A DNA stretch of 64,000 nt from the NCBI RefSeq assembly GCF_001684335.1, contig NZ_LOIC01000020.1, forward strand, positions 1-64,000, given 5' to 3'. The DNA comes from Photorhabdus namnaonensis. GTDB taxonomy: Bacteria; Pseudomonadota; Gammaproteobacteria; Enterobacterales; Enterobacteriaceae. The notes under the pieces were generated by a model, which ran no database searches, had not been told where the DNA came from, and saw nothing but the letters and a program-made list of their open reading frames with translations. Positions 9,445 to 17,817 of this stretch are shown here, one piece after another; position 1 is the first letter of the stretch, and each line of letters begins with the position of its first letter. The position numbers and the translations under genes were made by a program.

Positions 9445-10287
9445 ATGGAACATATCTTAAATAATCCTGATTATGCAGTTAAAAAAGCCCAAGAATGGAT
9501 AGAACATATTGAAAAAGGAGGAACAAGGCTCCTTAACGATTGGGAACGCTCAGGCAATATTATTATGGATTCTCCTGATGCTGGCGATTATTCCGATGTA
9601 CAGAGTCCGGCTAATGGCGCAGCTACAGGAGATTATACACAGCTTGCAAAAGACTCTTCCACATCATCTAAAAATCCGTTAAGCATTACCGAAGGCTTGC
9701 AAACTGTTATTAATATGTGCCGTGCGGTCTCAGGCTATAATCCTTTAGATCCTCAAGGCCAGGGTAATAAAAAGAATTTCTTCTCATTCACAGAAGAGTT
9801 ATCTGGCGTTCCATTCCTTTCTTTGCTGTCAACAAGCGTACAAAATGTTATTCAAAAAAGTCATGACGCAGATGTTTTGATCAACTCTTTCCTGGAAAAC
9901 TTCTTAGGATTATCCAGTCAAGAGAAAGAGCAGATGAAAACCCCTCTGAGACAATTAGCTATCGCAGCATTATCCTATGCGGGCAGGAGACAAACTCAAT
10001 CCAATTTCGTACAAAGTGTTCTTGCCACATCACCAAGAGGTGGCGTGTCATTCTTCTTATATTGGTCTGAGTTTTCAATCGTCGCTTACGAAGATGATAA
10101 AGGTCTTATCGAATTCAAATCTCATTACTTCCTGCCACAAGCAGAATATAACCTAAGATACGAATCATGGGTAAATGTAAGACCCGCGTTCGAGAAAGCA
10201 CAGAAGGTATCATTAGAAGATTGGATTGACAGTATGACCACTCGGAGAAAGAAAGGAAGTAATGTAAGAGCGTTTTGTATAGAATAA
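9445..10287 (+). CDS. Protein of unknown function, paralogue of the previous gene
   Basis: 280 residues, clearly homologous to the protein at 8219-9025 along its length: QEWIEHI, DVQSPA, ITEGLQTVINMCR, SGYNPLDPQG, VPFLSLL, SHDADVLINSF, ALSYAG, QAEYNL. It has a C-terminal extension of about 12 residues, which runs toward the decayed vapBC region, so its end may have been altered by rearrangement. No signal peptide, no membrane helix, no known motif. Start follows AAGGATAAAAATC. Confidence 0.6.
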   Translation: MEHILNNPDYAVKKAQEWIEHIEKGGTRLLNDWERSGNIIMDSPDAGDYSDVQSPANGAATGDYTQLAKDSSTSSKNPLSITEGLQTVINMCRAVSGYNPLDPQGQGNKKNFFSFTEELSGVPFLSLLSTSVQNVIQKSHDADVLINSFLENFLGLSSQEKEQMKTPLRQLAIAALSYAGRRQTQSNFVQSVLATSPRGGVSFFLYWSEFSIVAYEDDKGLIEFKSHYFLPQAEYNLRYESWVNVRPAFEKAQKVSLEDWIDSMTTRRKKGSNVRAFCIE

Positions 10288-10406
10288 TACGGTGAAATAA
10301 TCCCAAAATGGTGTCTGCAAAAAAGGTCGTGGACACCATAAAGTTCATTGAAGCAGCGATAAACCACAGAGTAATTATTCCCGGTATCAAGCATAGTGTC
10401 TCAGTA

Positions 10407-10607
10407 TCAGAATCCCTCACGTTCTTGTACTGACGACTGTTCGCGTTCTGTCATAAAATCGGCTGTAACACCAGAACCATCAAACCAGCTATTCCAAGAT
10501 TCACCAACCACATCTACCTGTCTCACACCTTCGGGAAAACCACAACTTTGAATGGTCGGACCGCTTACTTGAGAATGGTTATTTTTAAACGCCGTTGTTT
10601 TCTCCAT
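10407..10607 (-). pseudogene. Decayed VapB-type antitoxin with lost VapC
   Basis: The 66-residue ORF keeps both ends of a VapB antitoxin: the N-terminus MEKTTAFKNNHSQ and the C-terminus GESWNSWFDG, VTADFMTERE, EREGF. The LPKAVALPE-type part is scrambled and the segment usually reading like AVGRARIITPA is missing. Downstream (minus strand, from 10394) the first codons of a VapC toxin remain (MLDT), but the sequence then diverges, so the PIN-domain toxin is gone. A residual antitoxin is possible but probably non-functional. Confidence 0.6.
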
Positions 10608-10646
10608 AAAATTCTCCTCCTTAATAGAGATTAATACAGCCTGAAA

Positions 10647-12068
10647 TCAGGCTATTTCAGCCAATAATGTATGACAAATATTACCTAAAGTCTGCATAGC
10701 ACGTTCCATTTCCTGATCCCAATCAAAAGAGGCATTCAGACGAAAAGCATGATTAAACTGTTCGCTAGTGCAAAACATACTGCCCGGTGCAATGCTGATC
10801 CCTTCTGCCAATGCCAGTTGATAAAGCCGCTGTGCATTGAACAGAGGCTCAAATTCCAACCAGAGAAAATAGCCACCTTTAGGGCGATTCACTTTTACCG
10901 ACGTCGGCATATAGTCACTAATCGCTCGTAGCATCAGGTGTTGACGTTGCTCCAATATGCGACGAAGGCGGCGTAAGTGGTTGTCATATCCCCCCTCCGC
11001 AAGATAATCAGCAATTGCCAATTGCGTCGGCATGCTGGCAGAAACGGTACTCATCATTTGTAGCTGTTGGATTTTCCTGGCATGTTTTCCTGCCGCAACC
11101 CAACCTACCCGAAATCCCGGCGCCAGACATTTGGAAAACGAGGAGCAATGCATAAAGTTGTTTTCACTGTCCAACCCTTTCGCAGGTACAGGCCGTTGCT
11201 GCTCGAAATAGAGTTCACCATACACATCATCTTCAATAAGCACCACCTGATTACTGTTCAGGATATTCACCAGCCGTAATTTACTGTCAGCGGACATCGT
11301 TCCCCCTAGCGGGTTCTGAAAGTGAGTCATTAACCAACAAGCTTTTATCGGGTATTTCTGAATCACCTCCTCCAGCGCATCCAAATCAATACCGTTTTGT
11401 GGATCAGTTTTGATGGCTACCGCTTTCAAACGCAAACGTTCAATGGCCTGTAAAGCACCGTAAAAAGCCGGTGATTCAATCACCACCCAATCGCCCGGTT
11501 CCGTCACCGACTGTAAACTGAAGCTCAGCGATTCCATCGCGCCAGCGGTAATGACAATTTCATCAGGAGAGACATGAATACCATGCATGGCATAACGGCG
11601 TGATATGTTACGGCGTAACTTATCATTTCCCGGCGGTAAATTGGCTAAAGCGCTATGTGGCGCTATTCGCCTGGCAGCGGCCGCTAACGCTTTGGAAAGT
11701 TTAGGCTGAATCAATAAGGATGGGTCCGGAAAGGCTGAACCAAACGGAATAATCGCAGGATCTTTACACGCCTGTAATACATCAAAAATAGAAGCGCTTA
11801 TTTCCACGCTTTCACTTAAATGTAATCGCTTTCCCCCTTTTGCGGCGGCAAAGAGTTGTAAACGTTTAGCAACGTAATAACCCGATTGAGGACGAGAAAC
11901 GATCCATCCCTGACTCTCTAATAATTGATAAGATTGAACAACGGTCATCAAACTCAAACCTGATAACTTCACTGATTCTCTCAGTGAAGGTAATCTATCT
12001 CCCACCAGCCAGGTGCCATCTTCGATATGTTGAAGAATTTGCCTGGCAAATTGTTCATAACGCTTCAT
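10647..12068 (-). CDS. MocR/GntR-type regulator with aminotransferase fold
   Basis: 473-residue transcription factor: N-terminal winged helix (QILQHIEDGTW, GDRLPSLRE, TVVQSYQLLE, GWIVSRPQSGYYV) joined to a type I aminotransferase-like PLP domain (ITAGAMESLSF, HFQNPLGG, EDDVYGELYF, SSFSKCLAPGFRVGWV with the PLP-binding Lys). YdcR and PdxR have the same plan, where PLP or an amino compound acts as ligand. ATG 12068 is preferred to a TTG one codon earlier. It is divergent from cioAB with 131 bp between, so control of that operon and of itself is likely. Confidence 0.85.
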   Translation of the reverse strand: MKRYEQFARQILQHIEDGTWLVGDRLPSLRESVKLSGLSLMTVVQSYQLLESQGWIVSRPQSGYYVAKRLQLFAAAKGGKRLHLSESVEISASIFDVLQACKDPAIIPFGSAFPDPSLLIQPKLSKALAAAARRIAPHSALANLPPGNDKLRRNISRRYAMHGIHVSPDEIVITAGAMESLSFSLQSVTEPGDWVVIESPAFYGALQAIERLRLKAVAIKTDPQNGIDLDALEEVIQKYPIKACWLMTHFQNPLGGTMSADSKLRLVNILNSNQVVLIEDDVYGELYFEQQRPVPAKGLDSENNFMHCSSFSKCLAPGFRVGWVAAGKHARKIQQLQMMSTVSASMPTQLAIADYLAEGGYDNHLRRLRRILEQRQHLMLRAISDYMPTSVKVNRPKGGYFLWLEFEPLFNAQRLYQLALAEGISIAPGSMFCTSEQFNHAFRLNASFDWDQEMERAMQTLGNICHTLLAEIA

Positions 12069-12088
12069 CAATTCAGACCTCTCCGCAA

Positions 12089-12131
12089 ACTGTTATAGTT
12101 AATATACAGAAAACTGTCACTATTATAGTTA
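12089..12131. promoter_or_regulatory. Paired direct repeats, candidate MocR operator
   Basis: ACTGTTATAGTTA at 12089-12101 and ACTATTATAGTTA at 12119-12131 differ at one position and lie exactly 30 bp apart, about three helical turns, between the divergent regulator and cioAB. MocR-family proteins commonly bind direct repeats, so this is a plausible operator. Confidence 0.5.
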
Positions 12132-12199
12132 TTTTTTTCATGCTTTACTTACCCGTATACATTTCCTGCCTTTATTCAAACTAAAAATAAGAGGTCACT

Positions 12200-13537
12200 A
12201 TGTTTGGTTTAAGCGCCTTGGAACTGGCCAGAATTCAATTCGCGTTTACCGTCTCGTTTCACATTATCTTTCCGGCGATTACCATCGGGTTGGCCAGTTT
12301 TTTAGCCGTATTGGAAGGATTATGGCTGAAAACGCGGAATACCGATTACAAAGCGCTATATCATTTTTGGTCGAAAATTTTTGCTGTTAACTTCGGCATG
12401 GGCGTGGTTTCCGGTCTGGTGATGGCTTACCAGTTCGGCACCAACTGGAGTTTTTTCTCTGATTTTGCCGGTTCGATCACCGGCCCATTACTGACTTACG
12501 AAGTATTGACCGCGTTCTTTCTTGAAGCGGGCTTTCTCGGCGTGATGTTATTTGGCTGGAATCGTGTAGGTGAAAAATTACATTTCTTCGCCACCCTTAT
12601 GGTTGCGCTAGGTACTCTGATATCCACTTTTTGGATATTGGCCTCCAATAGTTGGATGCAAACCCCGCAAGGCCACGAAATTGTCAATCATCAGGTCGTC
12701 CCCGTTGACTGGTTGGCCGTGATATTTAATCCCTCCTTTCCATATCGCCTGGCTCATATGTCTACTGCGGCCTTCCTCGCCTCAGCATTCTTTGTTGCAG
12801 CTTCAGCGGCATGGCATTTATTAAAAGGCAATGACTCGACAGCAATGAAAAAAATGCTATCCATGTCGATGTGGATGATCCTGATTATTGCGCCTTTACA
12901 GGCATTGATTGGGGATGCTCACGGTCTTAACACACTCAAGCATCAACCCGCCAAAGTCGCGGCAATGGAAGGCCACTGGGAAAATCTTCCCGGCGAAGCG
13001 ACTCCGCTGATCCTGTTTGGTATCCCGGATATGGAACGGGAAGAGACGCGTTATGCCGTCGAAATCCCTTATCTCGCCAGTCTGATTCTGACTCACAGTA
13101 TAGATAAGCAAGTTCCAGCTCTTAAGGAGTTTCCACCGGAAGACAGACCAAACGCGCTTATGGTTTTCTGGTCATTTAGAGTGATGGTCGGCCTCGGTAT
13201 GTTGATGATAATTGCCGGCTTTTGGGGGCTTTGGTTGCGCTATAAAAGACGACTTTACCAGTCAAAAGCCTTCCTGCGTTTCATATTCTTGATGGCGCCT
13301 TCCGGCCTGATCGCCATTCTTGCCGGTTGGTTTACTACCGAAATCGGCCGTCAACCGTGGGTCGTTTATGGTTTGCTACGCACCAAAGATGCGGTATCCG
13401 CACACGGTGAAATCCATATGAGCATCAGTTTGTTGCTTTTCATCGCGGTTTACAGCTCAGTATTTGGTGTGGGTTACGCCTACATGATGAAACTTATCCG
13501 CAAGGGGCCCAAAAAGGAGTTAGAAAATGGGTATTGA
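12200..13537 (+). CDS. cioA: Cytochrome bd ubiquinol oxidase subunit I, cyanide-insensitive type
   Basis: Subunit I of a bd-type terminal oxidase in the inner membrane: it oxidises quinol and reduces oxygen to water without pumping protons. At 445 residues it has the short Q-loop seen in CioA rather than the longer E. coli CydA. Visible ligands are His21 (VSFHIIFPA), the His186 region (RLAHM) and the Met in WSFRVMVGLGM; conserved acids lie in YEVLTAFFLEAG, and GRQPW is part of the quinol site region. ATG follows AGAGGTCACT. The gene overlaps cioB by 11 bp. Confidence 0.9.
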   Translation: MFGLSALELARIQFAFTVSFHIIFPAITIGLASFLAVLEGLWLKTRNTDYKALYHFWSKIFAVNFGMGVVSGLVMAYQFGTNWSFFSDFAGSITGPLLTYEVLTAFFLEAGFLGVMLFGWNRVGEKLHFFATLMVALGTLISTFWILASNSWMQTPQGHEIVNHQVVPVDWLAVIFNPSFPYRLAHMSTAAFLASAFFVAASAAWHLLKGNDSTAMKKMLSMSMWMILIIAPLQALIGDAHGLNTLKHQPAKVAAMEGHWENLPGEATPLILFGIPDMEREETRYAVEIPYLASLILTHSIDKQVPALKEFPPEDRPNALMVFWSFRVMVGLGMLMIIAGFWGLWLRYKRRLYQSKAFLRFIFLMAPSGLIAILAGWFTTEIGRQPWVVYGLLRTKDAVSAHGEIHMSISLLLFIAVYSSVFGVGYAYMMKLIRKGPKKELENGY

Positions 13538-14534
13538 TCTGCCGTTAATCTGGTTCATCATCATTGTGTTCAGCATCATGATGTACATTGTCATGGATGG
13601 TTTTGATCTTGGCATTGGGTTGCTCTATCCCACGATTAAAAGCGATAGGGATCGTGATTTAATGATGAACAGCGTCGCGCCGGTGTGGGATGGCAACGAA
13701 ACCTGGCTGGTGCTTGGAGGCGCGGGTTTATTCGGTGCTTTCCCTTTGGCTTATGCCGTTATACTTGATGCGTTAACAATTCCCCTGACATTAATGTTAT
13801 TCGGCCTGATCTTTCGTGGCGTCGCCTTTGAATTTCGTTTCAAAAGCGCGCCTGAGCATCGTCATATCTGGGACAAAGCTTTTATCGGCGGCTCTGTGAT
13901 GGCGACGTTTGTTCAAGGCGTGGTGGTGGGCGCCTTTATTCAAGGATTCCCGGTGGAAAACCGAGCTTACGCCGGCGGCTATTTTGATTGGTTCTCACCC
14001 TTCCCCTTATTTTGTGGTTTTGGGCTGGTAGTTGCTTACGCCTTGTTAGGCTGCGGCTGGCTAATTATGAAAACCGAAGGTCACTTACAACAAGAGATGT
14101 ACCGTATCGCCCGTCCGCTCATTTTTCTGATGCTGACAGTTATCGCCATTATCAGTTTATGGACGCCATTCATCCATCCGGCAATCGCTGAACGTTGGTT
14201 CAGTCTGCCTAACCTGTTATTCTTCCTCCCTGTGCCACTATTAGTGGTCTGGGCGGGCTGGAAACTACTACATTCAATCAAACGCCAAACTCATTACACA
14301 CCGTTTCTATCAGCGCTATTATTAGTTTTCCTTGGTTACAGTGGATTAGGCATCAGTATCTGGCCTAACTTGATCCCACCGACCATCAGCTATGAAGCTG
14401 CGGCAGCGCCACAACAAAGTTTAGGTTTTATGCTGGTCGGCGCCCTACTTATCATCCCAGTGATCCTGGTTTACACCTACTGGAGCTACTACGTTTTTAG
14501 AGGGAAAGTTAATCATGAACAAGGCTACCACTAA
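13527..14534 (+). CDS. cioB: Cytochrome bd ubiquinol oxidase subunit II
   Basis: 335-residue membrane partner of CioA. The N-terminus contains the family signature (DGFDLGIGLLYP) and GNETWLVLGGAGLFGAFP, followed by further hydrophobic helices. Start ATG 13527 lies inside the end of cioA with GGAG nearby, so translation is probably coupled. The small DUF2474 gene overlaps its 3' end. Confidence 0.9.
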   Translation: MGIDLPLIWFIIIVFSIMMYIVMDGFDLGIGLLYPTIKSDRDRDLMMNSVAPVWDGNETWLVLGGAGLFGAFPLAYAVILDALTIPLTLMLFGLIFRGVAFEFRFKSAPEHRHIWDKAFIGGSVMATFVQGVVVGAFIQGFPVENRAYAGGYFDWFSPFPLFCGFGLVVAYALLGCGWLIMKTEGHLQQEMYRIARPLIFLMLTVIAIISLWTPFIHPAIAERWFSLPNLLFFLPVPLLVVWAGWKLLHSIKRQTHYTPFLSALLLVFLGYSGLGISIWPNLIPPTISYEAAAAPQQSLGFMLVGALLIIPVILVYTYWSYYVFRGKVNHEQGYH

Positions 14535-14673
14535 TCAAAACACGCCACGCCCTTCTGTATGGAAACGGATAGGCTGGATGGCAATGATCTGGTTATGCAG
14601 TGTGCTGGCTCTTTTTGCTGTTTCCACACTATTTCGCCTGTTAATGACAGCAGCCGGTATGAAATTGAAGTAA
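14515..14673 (+). CDS. DUF2474-type small membrane protein of the cio operon
   Basis: 52 residues (MNKATTNQNT, WKRIGWMAMIWLCSVLALF, FRLLMTAAGMKLK) with one transmembrane helix. It overlaps the end of cioB by 20 bp and has AGAGGGAAAGTTAATC before its ATG. DUF2474 proteins are encoded after cioAB in many bacteria and probably stabilise the oxidase as CydX does for CydAB. Confidence 0.75.
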   Translation: MNKATTNQNTPRPSVWKRIGWMAMIWLCSVLALFAVSTLFRLLMTAAGMKLK

Positions 14674-14740
14674 TTATTAACACTATTTAATAAATTGAGC
14701 TAAAGTTTTCATCAGTATTGCAGAACGGAATCTTAGCCTG

Positions 14741-15970
14741 ATGAAAACAAGTTCAAATAACACCATCTTCAAAAATCAAAAACTGTTTGTAATCAACTCT
14801 ATTATAAATTTATTTTTACTTTTTATACTATTGTTGATTAATAAACCGTCGATTCCAGATTTGATTTTACCGTTATTGATAATGTTAAGTATTACAAATG
14901 TCTACTTCCTGATAAAAGTGGTACATAACTCTGTTCCTGTTAAAGAATGGCAACATGCAAGATACAAAGCAGAAATTAACGCCCTGAAACAAAAAAATGG
15001 CTATTTAGATTTTCTCTGTCAAAGCCATTTCAAACTACAAAATTGTAAGCTGCTACCTGAAAAGCTACAGGAGATTTTTTCCCACCTCAATCGCTTGATC
15101 CCTTTCTGTGAAGCCAAAATCATCTTTTATCCATCACAACAAGAATATTCCTTCCGTAATCCTCATCAATGCCCCTATTTCGATATGCCGCTTATTACGA
15201 GATGGAATTTAGATGACAATATTGATAACTATGGGACACTCTGGATAAAAACACACAGAAATAGTGATCTTACTCCCGCTGAAAAAAGTCTGGTTCAAGA
15301 TGTGGTAACTTTAATGACAAATAAACTATTACGGGAAAATCAGCTCCAATGCCAACACCAGAGTGTGCTGGCCGCAGAGAGAGCCGCTATTTCCCGTGAA
15401 CTCCACGATTCCATTGCTCAATCCCTCTCTTTCCTTAAGATTCAAGTTAATTGCCTATATATCGGCAGTGATAATTTACCCAAGCAAAGTTTAACCTCGC
15501 TAAATATGATTAAAGATGAGTTGAATATTGCCTATCGCCAACTAAGAGAATTACTGGCAACTTTCAGGAATGAACAACCTCAATGTAATCTACAAGAATC
15601 TTTACAGGACTTGATTAATGAATTTAACCACCGTTTAGGCTTTAACATTGAATTCAATTACCGCCTGACCCATCAGCACATTCCTGACAGTTACAGCAAA
15701 CATTTGATACAAATCATTAGGGAATGTTTAAACAACTGTTATAAGCACGCCGATGCCAATTGGATCAGTGTCCGCATTTACCCTATTGATGACAAAATTA
15801 TTACAGTTGTTAGTGATAACGGTCAGGGTATCAATCTGGACTCCGCTAATAAAAACAAATTTGGCATGGCTATTATGCAAGATAGAGTTTCTATCCTGGG
15901 TGGACAATTACAGATAAAGAATCGAAAACATGGCGGTACAGAGGTAGAAATTCAATTTTCACTGGATTAA
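14741..15970 (+). CDS. NarX-like membrane sensor histidine kinase, short form
   Basis: 409 residues. Two hydrophobic helices near the N-terminus (about 16-34 and 40-59) are almost adjacent, so there is no periplasmic sensor domain like that of NarX or NarQ. A cytoplasmic GAF-like region follows (RLIPFCEAKIIFYPS to YGTLWIKT), then HisKA_3 with His222 in RELHDSIAQSL, then the ATP-binding domain (RECLNNCYKHA, SDNGQGI, GGTEVEIQF). It should phosphorylate a LuxR/NarL-type response regulator, but none is adjacent. It lies 67 bp after the cio operon and could be read through from it. Input may be intramembrane or cytosolic. Confidence 0.75.
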   Translation: MKTSSNNTIFKNQKLFVINSIINLFLLFILLLINKPSIPDLILPLLIMLSITNVYFLIKVVHNSVPVKEWQHARYKAEINALKQKNGYLDFLCQSHFKLQNCKLLPEKLQEIFSHLNRLIPFCEAKIIFYPSQQEYSFRNPHQCPYFDMPLITRWNLDDNIDNYGTLWIKTHRNSDLTPAEKSLVQDVVTLMTNKLLRENQLQCQHQSVLAAERAAISRELHDSIAQSLSFLKIQVNCLYIGSDNLPKQSLTSLNMIKDELNIAYRQLRELLATFRNEQPQCNLQESLQDLINEFNHRLGFNIEFNYRLTHQHIPDSYSKHLIQIIRECLNNCYKHADANWISVRIYPIDDKIITVVSDNGQGINLDSANKNKFGMAIMQDRVSILGGQLQIKNRKHGGTEVEIQFSLD

Positions 15971-16014
15971 AAAAGGCGGATAAATCCCATTATCGACAGC
16001 AACGCAATTTGTTG

Positions 16015-16033
16015 AATGATAATAATTATCATT
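16015..16033. promoter_or_regulatory. Fur box upstream of the siderophore-interacting protein gene
   Basis: AATGATAATAATTATCATT, a near-perfect palindrome matching the Fur consensus. The start codon is 224 bp downstream, with an ERIC element between. Confidence 0.75.
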
Positions 16034-16058
16034 TTCGCCAATTGCTGTTACACTAAAA

Positions 16059-16199
16059 GCCTATCCCAATAGGCGTAATTGTTGCAGGCAGTTTGAACAC
16101 GGACAGCGCGGAAAAACCGGAGCGTACACGTAGTACGTGAGGATTTTGAGCACTGCCCAGGTTCAAAATGACAAATAAAATAGCCCTATTGAGATAGGC
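16059..16199. repeat. ERIC/IRU-like intergenic repeat
   Basis: About 141 bp bounded by inverted ends (GCCTATCCCAATAGGC and GCCCTATTGAGATAGGC) with an inner hairpin-forming core (GTACACGTAGTACGTGAGG, CTGCCCAGGTTCAAAATGAC). The layout fits the ERIC elements known to be very abundant in Photorhabdus. It lies between the Fur box and the gene at 16257 and so is probably transcribed in the leader. Confidence 0.65.
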
Positions 16200-16256
16200 A
16201 GTAACTTTGGCTTTATCAGACAATAACCTTCGGTAAATTTTTCAGAGGAATTTTAC

Positions 16257-17090
16257 GTGACTAATAGCATAATTGAAGAAAAGAATATTTACCGTCCTGC
16301 ACCACCGAGGCTTGTTCAGGTAAAAAACATTTTCGATGTGACACCGAATATGCGTAGCATTACTTTTACCAGCGAGTGCCTGGATAGTTATCCCACGGAA
16401 TGTGAAGGCGGGCACCTAAAGATATTCTTACCGCTTCCGGGGCAAACCAAACCGGTATTACCGGCTTTATCCCCAGAAGGCCCAATATGGCCCCCCAATG
16501 AACTGCGCCCAATTGTCCGTACTTACTCCGTTCGCGCTATCCGCACCGAACAAAAAGAGATCGATATTGAGTTCGCATTACACCACAATGGCGGCCCGGC
16601 AGTGGAATTTGCTTATGGCGCTAAAATCGGTGACTGGATCGGTATCACTAACCCCGGCGGCCCAGATCCATTACTGCCAAAAGTCAGCCACTACTATATG
16701 GCTGGCGATCCAAGTTCCCTGCCTGCTATTGCCGCGCTCTTGGAAACAGTAAAACCAGATGCGACCGGGCAGATCATTATTCGTATCGAAAGTGAGCAAG
16801 ATATTCAGGAATTAAAAAAACCGGCTGGAATAGCGGTTCACTGGATCACCGGTGATGTTGAAATAGCTGACAAAATCGTATCTGAATTTAAATCCTGGTC
16901 ATTACCAACGGAAGATGTCACTTTCTGGCTTGCCGGTGAAGATAAGCTGGTAAAAGAACTTCGTCGCTATGTTCGCCGAGAAAAAGGCTATGAACGCCAC
17001 CAACTATATGCCATTCCTTACTGGAGACATGGCTTTGATGAGGAAGGTTATCATGACCTGCGTCATGAAGTAATGGATAGCGACGATTAA
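16257..17090 (+). CDS. yqjH: Siderophore-interacting FAD-dependent ferric reductase (ViuB/YqjH family)
   Basis: 277-residue cytosolic flavoprotein that reduces and releases iron from imported ferric siderophores. It has the FAD-binding barrel motif RTYSVR, followed by GGPAVEFAYGAKIGD and ITNPGG, and the C-terminal SIP domain (YYMAGDPSSLPAIAALLE, WLAGEDKLVKELRRYVRRE, PYWRHGFDEE). Start is GTG 16257 after AGAGGAATTTTAC. A Fur box upstream fits iron repression. Whether it is orthologous to E. coli yqjH or to viuB cannot be settled here. Confidence 0.85.
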   Translation: MTNSIIEEKNIYRPAPPRLVQVKNIFDVTPNMRSITFTSECLDSYPTECEGGHLKIFLPLPGQTKPVLPALSPEGPIWPPNELRPIVRTYSVRAIRTEQKEIDIEFALHHNGGPAVEFAYGAKIGDWIGITNPGGPDPLLPKVSHYYMAGDPSSLPAIAALLETVKPDATGQIIIRIESEQDIQELKKPAGIAVHWITGDVEIADKIVSEFKSWSLPTEDVTFWLAGEDKLVKELRRYVRREKGYERHQLYAIPYWRHGFDEEGYHDLRHEVMDSDD

Positions 17091-17112
17091 GAACCTTATA
17101 TATTTATATTCG

Positions 17113-17142
17113 CCCCTCACTTACTGAAATTAGAAGGTGAGG
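17113..17142 (+). terminator. Hairpin after the SIP-family gene
   Basis: CCCTCAC and GGTGAGGG flank a loop of about 15 nt, 25 bp after the stop. No clear T-run follows. Confidence 0.35.
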
Positions 17143-17298
17143 GAATCAACGATACGGATATTATCCGCAACATCACTTAAAACGAAGTTTTTAAAATCGA
17201 AGAAATGCGATTGACGATAATTCAATTTCTCTTGAGTTTGTAACATTTTGTTACAAATTTATTTTTTCGTAAATTAAAAAAATGAAAATTTTCTCTTG

Positions 17299-17390
17299 CT
17301 ATTCGCGACGGGCATGTTCACCCACGATTTCACGCAGTACCGCCAATTCAGCTTCCAGTCAAGCCACGCGGTCAACTGCTGCGGGGAATA
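17299..17390 (-). pseudogene. Short remnant of an unidentified coiled-coil gene
   Basis: On the minus strand this reads AAVDRVA, stop, LEAELAVLREIVGEHARRE, stop. A single base change (CGA to TGA) would explain the internal stop. It is more GC-rich than the surrounding spacer. The parent gene was not identified. The rest of 17143-17475 shows no gene except the leader of the toxin gene. Confidence 0.35.
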
Positions 17391-17475
17391 AAATATAAAA
17401 ATTCATGATGGATGCTTGATGAGATGTAACTTATAAGAGACAATAAGTATAAGTCATTGTGATGAGGGCAGCTGA

Positions 17476-17817
17476 ATGCCTTATACAACACTACGTTATC
17501 AGGACGGTAACAAGAAAGTTCCTTATACTGAATGGATAAGAAAACTTAGAAAAAAAGATCCCCGCGCTGCCGCTAAGGTTGACACTCAAGTATCCCGCGC
17601 ATGTGCCGGAAATTTCGGGGATCACAAATTTGAAAGGGATGGTGTCTGGGCATTACGAATTGATTACGGGCAAGGCTACCGCGTTTATTATTCGATGGAA
17701 GATGGACAAATAATTCTCTTACTCATCGGAGGCAACAAAGGCTCACAACAAACGGATATAGACAAAGCCGTTAATTACCTTAAAGATTTTCATGTGAGGA
17801 TAAAAAATGACAGATAA
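17476..17817 (+). CDS. RelE/HigB-type toxin of a type II toxin-antitoxin pair
   Basis: 113 residues of the addiction-module killer family (phage Gp49-like, RelE/ParE fold): YTEWIRKLRKKDPRA, KFERDGVWALRIDYGQGYRVYY, LLLIGGNKGSQQTDI, KAVNYLKDF. RelE-fold toxins usually cleave mRNA at the ribosome; HigB-like members act this way. The toxin comes first and the antitoxin start overlaps its 3' end by 11 bp, so the pair is translationally coupled. ATG 17476 follows GAGGGCAGCTGA. Confidence 0.85.
   Translation: MPYTTLRYQDGNKKVPYTEWIRKLRKKDPRAAAKVDTQVSRACAGNFGDHKFERDGVWALRIDYGQGYRVYYSMEDGQIILLLIGGNKGSQQTDIDKAVNYLKDFHVRIKNDR

Noticed and set aside
8219..10287. Paralogues as known Photorhabdus insecticidal toxins
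   Set aside because: I could not match them to XaxAB, Txp40, Pir or Mcf sequences as I remember them; a functional name would be a guess.
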